From assembly GCF_035222275.1 (NCBI RefSeq), contig NC_085884.1, positions 2,914,001 through 2,978,000 of the forward strand: a stretch of DNA of 64,000 nt, read 5' to 3'. Source of the stretch: Podospora bellae-mahoneyi (lineage: Eukaryota > Ascomycota > Sordariomycetes > Sordariales > Podosporaceae). The position numbers and the translations under genes were made by a program. The notes beneath the pieces are model-generated. The model was not told the DNA's origin, made no database searches, and was given only the letters and a program-made list of their open reading frames with translations. Of the stretch, positions 57,371 through 64,000 are shown one piece after another; position 1 is the first letter of the stretch, and the number at the start of each line of letters is the position of its first letter.

Positions 57371-57769
57371 GGAATTATATTAATTTTAAATAAAACGATT
57401 AAATTAAATTATTATTTACGGTATAATTAGCGTATAATATATTACTAACGGAAACTACAAAAGTTATACCTTTCTTCGCGAATTTCGGCTATAAGGCAGA
57501 CTTACGGTAAGGGCCTACCGTTAAGGTACTTAGGGCTAGGGTTAAGGTAAATAAGATATATATACTTTATAGTAAACTTAAGTAAAAACTAGAGTTTATA
57601 AGGAAAAAAATACGGAAATACTATAATATTAAAAGGCTCGAAAGACCTTACTTTAAAGGGAGAAATATAATATTCTTTTCTATACGCAATTTACGTATTA
57701 AAAGACCTAGTAAGAAGCTAGACTATAGGCGAGTAAGCCCGTTTAAAGTTAAAAGGAAGATATCGGAGA

Positions 57770-58060
57770 CGGCATTCGAACTGGAGCTACCCCGTACGAT
57801 ACGTCTACGGTCATATACCTTTCACATCTCACTTCTGGAGCCCGTACCACCGGCAAGTAAAGCCAATATATAGGCCGTAGCGGAGGACGAAGAAGAAAAG
57901 TATAATGTAAAAGAAATATTAAATTTACGGTTTAATAAAGGCTAATTAAAGTATTTAGTTAATTAATTAAAATATTTAACTATAAATAACTCGTAGGAAC
58001 TATAAATATATTTTAATTACCTAAATAAATTAAAAGAATTCTACCGGTAATACCTAAACC
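57770..58060 (+). pseudogene. Integrase C-terminus and chromodomain (dead)
   Basis: Reads TAFELELPRTIRLRSYTFHI, SLLEPVPPASKA, then VKEILNLRF, KYLVN and TINNS, the order of the integrase C-terminal beta-barrel end and a chromodomain (E.I...R....YLVKWKGY..ENTWEP). The chromodomain places the element among the chromoviruses, which target histone-marked chromatin. The first 100 bp of this block are unusually GC-normal. Confidence 0.75.
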
Positions 58061-59011
58061 GACTAAAACCTAAATAAATAAAAGTAAATCTAGATTTAAA
58101 AGAACTTCGTTAAATACTTTTAAATCTAAAAGAACCTTAATAGGAGTCGAACCTACGTTTCTAATAAAATAATCGGCGTACTATATATTATATTATAAAG
58201 TTAAAAGCTATAAGGAAGATTAAATATAAATAGTATTATACGTTTTAATTACTTTAGAAAAAGGAAAGTACGTTAGCGGTAATATTTTATACGGATAGAA
58301 AGGAAAAACCGGCCGTACTAAAATTAATATTAAAGTTAGAGAAAGGCTAGTTAAGTAAAATAGTAAGCTAAGAGGAAGAGTTAGTATTAAAAATAATAGT
58401 AATAAGAGGATCGAGCGTAAATATTACTTTATTAATAATAACGGTACCCTACTTTAATAAATATTATTTTTATTAGCGAAGATAGGATAAATACGTAACG
58501 GCTTTTTACGCTTTACGCATAACCTTTTCGGCTTTACGATAAGCGTTTAGGAATTACTTTTCGGCAATTAACTCTTCGGAAAATAAATAACGATATTCGG
58601 TAATTAAGTATTCGATTAAATAAAGTTAGACGGAGTATTAAAAAAGAGACGGGTAAATTAATTTATAATAGTAGGAATACCCGATATATCGTAAATATAG
58701 CTTCGATATATATATTTACCGTAACGGGAAAAATATTTATAAAGGTAGTAAATTAAATTATAAGCTATATAAAAGGAATAAAGTATAATAATAAAGCCTT
58801 TAAGGTCGATAAGGGCGGTTAAAGCTAAGTAATAACGGTACTATAAACTAACGCTCGGAGTAAGGAATTGCGAGGATTTAAAAACTCTATAAGGATTAAA
58901 TATCGTATCGATAAGGAAAAGAGGAGGACTTACGAGTAAAGAAAAATAGGCGATAGGCGGTTATTTTAGGCCTTAGGTCGATGGGACTTCGACCTAGGAG
59001 GAGGGGCATTA

Positions 59012-59433
59012 TATTACAGTTAAGCCAATAGGCAGGACGGACCGTATGCGGGGCACAAGACACACAGACTATCGCTAGTAGGGCCAATCAGGATAAGGCG
59101 GCGCGATTATAGATAGCAGACTGGAAGGATATAATAATCGCGGCAATATAACCAATAGGGAGTTACAGAGGATTATAGCGATCATTATAATCATTAGGAA
59201 TGAGCGGAATGATCACTATAATCATGGCTTGGCACAAGGTCTATATATACGGAGGAACTGGCTGGTGTAGATAAATAGTTCCGCAGTATGCAATTTCAAG
59301 TTGTATTCACGGTATCTAGTGTTTATATTGAGACATCTTATCGTACACTGTCTAGCTGTACCGAACCAGGATTATTCAGAAGTAGCCTTCAACCGGTATC
59401 CCTTTCAGAGGATCTGGATAGGGGTTCGTCATA
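59012..59433 (+). repeat. 3' LTR of the chromovirus
   Basis: 422 bp, starting TATTACAG (TGTCACAG with two transitions) directly after the polypurine tract and ending GGGGTTCGTCATA. Its first half is the more mutated one; its second half is near-intact. Confidence 0.93.
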
Positions 59434-60232
59434 ATAAGCGAGCGACCAATATAAGCGAGCGACCACCTTTTTCACGCGACCACCTTTTTCACGCGACGCG
59501 TAACCTCAACCTCAACACCTCATTTTCTCAACATTCCAAAATGCCATCTACTTTAAAGGAAGCCTATATAATTTTAGCCCTTAAGGCTTTTCAAAATAAT
59601 AAAAATTTAAGTATATTAGCTATAGCTAAAATATATAACGTTAATCGTAATACGCTTAGATACCGACGCGCCGGCCGGCCTGCACGACGCGATACTACGC
59701 CTAGATTGAAAAAGCTTACTTAATCAAAAGAGGACGCTATTATTTACTATATTATTAAGCTATTTACGCAAGCTTTTCTATTAAAGTTATATAATATAGA
59801 AGATATAACTACTTAATTATTACGTATATGCGACGCGCTTCTTATTAGTAAATTCTAAATATATAATTTTATTAAACGCTAATTATAATTCCGTATACGT
59901 TTTTCGCGTAAATACGACTATTAGAGGGCTAAGTGTAAGGATCCAAAGGTTATTACCGAGTAATTTATATTCGTATTAAATATTAAAGTTAAATATAATA
60001 TTATAAATAATAATATTTATAACTTCGACGAAATTAGGTTTATAATAAATATTATTTTCGCTAATATAGTAATTATAATTTTAAACGGCCTTAATGAAAT
60101 AATATTAGTTTAATTTAATAATTATAAATAAGTAATAATAATTTTCAAAGTTAATATTTTCGGTTAAATTATTTTACCCTATATTATTTTAACTATATAA
60201 TATTACTTTATTAATTAATATATATAACGAAC

Positions 60233-60497
60233 CCCTATCCAGAACCTCTAAAAGGGATACCGGTTAAAGGCTGCTTCTGAATAATCCTACTTCGGTACAG
60301 CTAAATAGTGTACGATAAGATATCCTAATGTAATTACAAGATATTACAACTATAATTTAAGTTATATATTGCGGAACTGTCTATCTATACTAATTAGTTC
60401 CTCCGTATATATAGATCTTGTATTAAGCTATATTTACTTTTTACTTAGTACCCTTAGTATACTAATCACGACTGCTTAGTTTGCTTAGTGCCCTTAG
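60233..60497 (-). mobile_element. Truncated LTR (subfamily A), reverse orientation
   Basis: Begins TATAACGAACCCC and runs through the TATATATAG motif into the U3 part (CACGACTGCTTAGTTTGC), matching 9796 onward, then stops where the next LTR begins. Its TGTGACA end is missing. Confidence 0.8.
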
Positions 60498-60942
60498 TGT
60501 CACAGTTAACCCAACGGCAGGCCGCGCAGTATGTGGGGCGCGGGGCGTCCCCAGCCAATCATTAAGGAAACCAGGAGGCAGCCAATCAAGGCTGGCCAGA
60601 AGTGCTACGGCGCCAAGAGGCCTGAGCAGTCTGCAGGATGCAAGATGCTACGGGTGATCGAAGGCATAGCACGATGAGCACTTCGCAGGATGCAAAGTGC
60701 TAGGAGTGATCGGGGCCGTAGCAGGGCGAGCACCTCAGGGCCCCAAGGTCTATATATACGGAGGAACTGGCTGGTGTAGATAGACAGTTCCGCAGTATGC
60801 AATTCAAGCTTGTATTCACGGTATCTAGTGTTTACATTGAGACATCTTGTCGTACACTGTTTAGCTGTACCGAACCAGGATTATTCAGAAGCAGCCTTCA
60901 ACCGGTATCCCTTTCAGAGGTTCTGGATAGGGGTTCGTCATA
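60498..60942 (+). mobile_element. LTR (subfamily B), head-to-head with the previous one
   Basis: 445 bp from TGTCACAGTTAACCC to GGGGTTCGTCATA, little mutated, the reverse complement of 10244-10685 in most of its length. Flanking pentamers CTTAG-like and GGTTA do not match, so the left junction is a rearrangement rather than a simple insertion. Confidence 0.82.
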
Positions 60943-62039
60943 GGTTATAACAATATATTATATATAATTTATGATTTATTTAATATATTATAATTATTAA
61001 TAATAATTAAGCCATTAATTTAATAAGCTTAAATTAAATTAAGTATTTCGATTATAATATAGTATTATATATAAAAGGTAAATATCGGTTATTAATCTTC
61101 GATGGTTACGAAAATTATTATTTAATTAAATTCGAATATTATTATTAATAAAATAATATTATTACGTTTTATATACTTTTATATTTTTTTTACTTTCTTT
61201 AACTACTTAATATTAATTATTTTAAACTATTAAAATAAATATACGGCCGTTAAATTAAGGACTTAATATATATATATATTAATTATATAAATAAGTTTAT
61301 ATTTTTTAAACTTTTCGCGAAATTTTCTTTACTTTTATAACGGAGAAAAATATATAAAGTAACTTTATAAATACTAGCTTTATATTATACGATTTAAAGA
61401 AAGTACTTTCTAAATTAAATATTAAGTTTTATACGTTAATACCCTTATTTTTAAGGCCGGATATAATACTTTTTTAAATATTTTAAATACTATAAAACCC
61501 CCGAGAAGTTAACTTATACTTTACGTTTATTAAAACTCGTATTATTAATTATTAAAATAACTTTCCGACTTTAATATTAAGTACTATAGATTAATTTACT
61601 AAAGGTATAATAGTTATAATATAGGAAGTAGCCCTCTTATAAGTAAAGGTCTCTTCGCTCTATAAGGCCAATAAAGTACTAAGTAAGCGCCGGAAAGCTA
61701 AAAAAACACGTGTACGGCTCGGAGGATCACTTACTGTCCAAGATATATAGGATCTACTGGACTAGAAAGCCGTAGGTGGGGAGATAGTGGAAGAAATATA
61801 GCCGGATGGCGGTGGTACAGGGGGGACTCGTACGAAGGTTTAGTGCTGTGGTGTGTGTAGCAAGCCTGGCCATAATGCGCGCACTTGCCAGGAGGCTATA
61901 GAATTATCTGATTTAGCTATTTCGGATGTAATTATGGTTGCTTCTTAGTATAGTTGTGTAGTAATTAAGGATAATAATATAAAGGTTGTAAAAAAGTGGT
62001 CGCTCGCTTATATTGGTCGCTCGCTTATAATATACGTTA

Positions 62040-64000
62040 TGTGGTGTTTTAGAGCAGAATGGATATGTGATGTACACAACTTACGAAAGAATCTTTTGAG
62101 ACAAAATGTAAAATGCAGCACCACACTTTACCTGATATGTGTATGTGTATGTAGATGTTGATTTTGTTTTTCTAGGTTCAGAAATAAGAGGAGAATGAAC
62201 ATTTGCAACGCCTAGACTATTTCCAGTTCATGATGCCAGACATGCAAACCCACATGGAGACAACCTTTTCGAAGTCGCCTGAATCTTGACAGTTTGGTGT
62301 ATAACTATAGAAAAATTACATGACTGGGCTCTTGATATGCTCCTAGTTGTAGATTTCATTCCTTCAACTATATGGGAGAGGTCAAGACGAGCGGAGATGC
62401 TCTAGAAATTTCAAAAGCCAGATATATATCCATACAAGAAAGGCCTCACACAGACCAAAGAACCTGACCGATACGTGGATGACAAGTTTTCAATACCCTG
62501 ATTGTCTTTGACAACAGTTTGCTACCCGACAGATCTACCAAACGGCTGGGATGGAACTTTCTTTGGGTGCAGAGTCTTGTGACTGGGCGGAGAGACAAAG
62601 ACTCATTGATTCTCTTGCTCCTGGGCAGAGCCACCCTTGGTTTGTCAAGGGACGGCTAGAATTAGATAGGTTTCCTTGTTTGCCCACGCTCACGGAGTAA
62701 AACACGCGGCAAGACCAACTGAAAGCATAGCGATAATTATTGTGAATAGTTTGCCCGGTTGGACTGCAACTATTCACATCTCATCCACAGAGGGAGGGAA
62801 CCAAGGGTGTGATGGATATGTTTTCGCCTCTGGGGGACATGTTTCAGGAGCAGCTTCAGAGGCAGCAGTCGAGTCACTGTGTCAGGAGACCTTGGTGGAT
62901 GATGACAGATCACGGACAGGGAATGCGGGAGGTGGATGATTGGTTGCGTCACGCCACTTTGGCTTTGGATTGGATCAAGAGAGCTTCCAGAAGGTCTGTA
63001 TTTAACTGGTAGGCTAGAGCCGCACGTTGGAGCAGGTGGAAGAGTTGATCCGAACATATACACCACACAAGATCATAACTAGTCCAAACTGTTGGGATAT
63101 GGCCGGCAGAAAGGAATGTTGACAATGAAGGAGAAAGCGAGTCAGTGGATGAGTGGATGGAATGCATCTCTTCCGAGTTTGAGCCACAGCACCAGCCACA
63201 ACTGACCCCGCAGCCGGGAGAGCAGCAGCAGGTGGTGGTGGAAACTGGCCAACCAAAGGCGGCCTTGAAGCGGAGGCGCCCTGGAAAGGGTACAAAAGGG
63301 CCTGCCCATCCCGCCCAATCTTGGGGGAAGGCCCCAAGGCCGGTTACATTGCGACGACGACTTCCATCACTTTTTTTTTACACAATTACATCACCGGTAT
63401 CTATTTTTGCTACACAGCCTCCCAACTTTATACAAATATCGATACAAGCTGCACAAGCCCTACATTTGTCAACAAGAGCATAGCTTGTTGCCAGTTGAAC
63501 TTCCACCCATCCATCAACAAGTCTACTGATTTAGATACCGTTGACACACCTCTGTCGTTCGGCTTGCTCGTTTTGATATCTCCGGCAGCGCAAAGTGGCT
63601 CGAGCGTCTCTTGCTCGGAATTGCGACAGACCAATCAGCATCCTTCTAGAAGCTTGGACCACCCACCCAGCTGCACGACGCTAGGCCCTGTTTGAACTGA
63701 TAGCTCCCCACCACCTGCAGCTTCGATTGCTGCAACTGATTGTGAGCTTTCACAGGAGTCGCGATCCAGGACATAAGTTGTGGAAACTTGGCCGTCGTTT
63801 ACTTCCTTCCCAACTTCACCACACAACGAACCCATCCATCAATACTTGTTCCACGCGTGTCATCGCGCGATGGGTAGAGACAGGAAGCTTCATTCGTAAG
63901 GATTTTCCTTCAAAACCACCAGAGCAGCAACAGTCCCTCGAACTAGGTAACAGAAGCTGACCCATCACACACTCGACAGCCGACTACCTTTCATCGACTC
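62040..64000. other. Right-hand region, no supportable gene
   Basis: GC-normal, clean of RIP and repeats. Open frames (for example 62676-62939 and 63145-63695 on the plus strand) are short and without family. From about 63600 the sequence is pyrimidine- and CCA-rich, like a promoter and leader of a plus-strand gene beyond the window. Confidence 0.4.

Larger units (their letters stand above)
51921..59433 (+). mobile_element. Complete Ty3/Gypsy chromovirus-type LTR retrotransposon, RIP-inactivated
   Basis: 7513 bp. LTRs of exactly 422 bp at both ends, TGTCACAG at the left and GTCATA (or its RIP variant) at the right, flanked by the 5-bp duplication ATAAG (51916-51920 and 59434-59438). Polypurine tract AGGAGGAGGGG at 58996-59006. 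The plus-strand internal region reads, through many stops, a Gag zinc knuckle, RT, integrase and a C-terminal chromodomain in the Gypsy order. G-to-A and C-to-T changes have removed most Trp, Gln and Cys codons. No open frame over 60 codons survives. It is inserted in the left terminal repeat of the pogo-like element. Confidence 0.93.
59541..61946 (+). pseudogene. Pogo/Fot1-like transposase, decayed
   Basis: The ATG at 59541 opens a 60-codon frame with the HTH-psq pattern (LKEAYIILALKAFQNNKN, LAIAKIYNVNRNTLRYRRAG, a GRP.R linker), then stops. Further frames read RFSRKYDY.RAKCKDP, IYNFDEIRF (first DDE Asp region) and, after the LTR block, IFDGYENYYLIKFEYYY (second Asp region), closing with a zinc-knuckle-like CCGVCSKPGHNARTCQE at about 61848-61900. 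That final part is barely mutated. An LTR insertion at 60233-60942 interrupts it. Confidence 0.8.
51907..62037 (+). mobile_element. Pogo/Fot1-like DNA transposon, split by retroelement insertions
   Basis: The terminal inverted repeat starts ACGTATATTATAAG at 51907-51920 and continues after the inserted retroelement with CGAGCGACCAATATAAGCGA from 59439. The right terminus (about 62000-62037) is its reverse complement, with the same doubled TATAAGCGAGCGACCA core. TA duplicates flank both ends (51905-51906 and 62038-62039), the Tc1/mariner target. Removing the retroelement and the second LTR block leaves about 1.9 kb, right for a Fot1-type element. Transposase features are listed separately. The internal part is RIP-mutated and dead. 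Confidence 0.85.

Noticed and set aside
52343-59011. Mitochondrial insertion suggested by high AT content
   Set aside because: RT, integrase, chromodomain and LTRs show a retroelement; the AT content comes from transitions.

Overview
The window is nuclear DNA of a filamentous ascomycete, most likely a Sordariomycete of the Sordariales type (inference). The evidence is many short GT-AG introns (about 46-94 bp, several with CTAAC-like branch sites), typical ascomycete single-copy genes (an Mtf2-like mitochondrial protein, a Cmr1-type WD40 protein, an Atg26-type sterol glucosyltransferase), a Zn(II)2Cys6 regulator, secreted plant-cell-wall enzymes, and AT-rich transposon relics dense in C-to-T and G-to-A changes and stops, as left by repeat-induced point mutation (RIP). 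No rRNA, convincing tRNA or CRISPR array was seen.

Layout. 0-8 kb: the 3' part of a DUF1996 gene, a ten-exon tyrosinase and a GH27 alpha-galactosidase. 8-20.5 kb: an accessory, transposon-rich stretch with AT-rich RIP DNA, solo LTRs of one family, an intact F-box gene, a deleted helicase relic, a decayed FHA-kinase, a LINE fragment and an intact GH43-CBM6 enzyme. 20.5-23.7 kb: uncertain fragments. 23.8-36.4 kb: five adjacent metabolic genes: a Zn2Cys6 transcription factor, a vanillyl-alcohol-oxidase-family flavoprotein, a CAO-1/lignostilbene-dioxygenase-type carotenoid oxygenase, and two cytochrome P450s of different families. 36.8-40.8 kb: a small two-exon protein, a 21-bp minisatellite, a frame-broken gene and weak hypotheticals. 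41.5-51.3 kb: the conserved housekeeping genes. 51.9-62.0 kb: a pogo/Fot1-like DNA transposon split by a complete 7.5-kb Ty3/Gypsy chromovirus, with a second head-to-head LTR insertion. 62-64 kb: no supportable gene.

How the genes may work together. The flavoenzyme and oxygenase genes diverge from one 643-bp intergenic region; the oxygenase and the first P450 converge with only 78 bp between stops; the regulator lies beside the flavoenzyme. By family knowledge, VAO-type enzymes oxidise or desaturate para-substituted phenols, and CAO-1-type oxygenases cleave the double bond of 4-hydroxystilbenes or isoeugenol-like phenylpropenes. The second P450 resembles pisatin-demethylase-type enzymes. The best reading is a catabolic or detoxification cluster for plant or lignin-derived phenolics. 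That is inference: no substrate, expression or co-regulation can be seen in the sequence. There is no PKS, NRPS or terpene synthase core gene.

Gene models were spliced by eye. For all completed multi-exon models the exon lengths sum to a whole number of codons.
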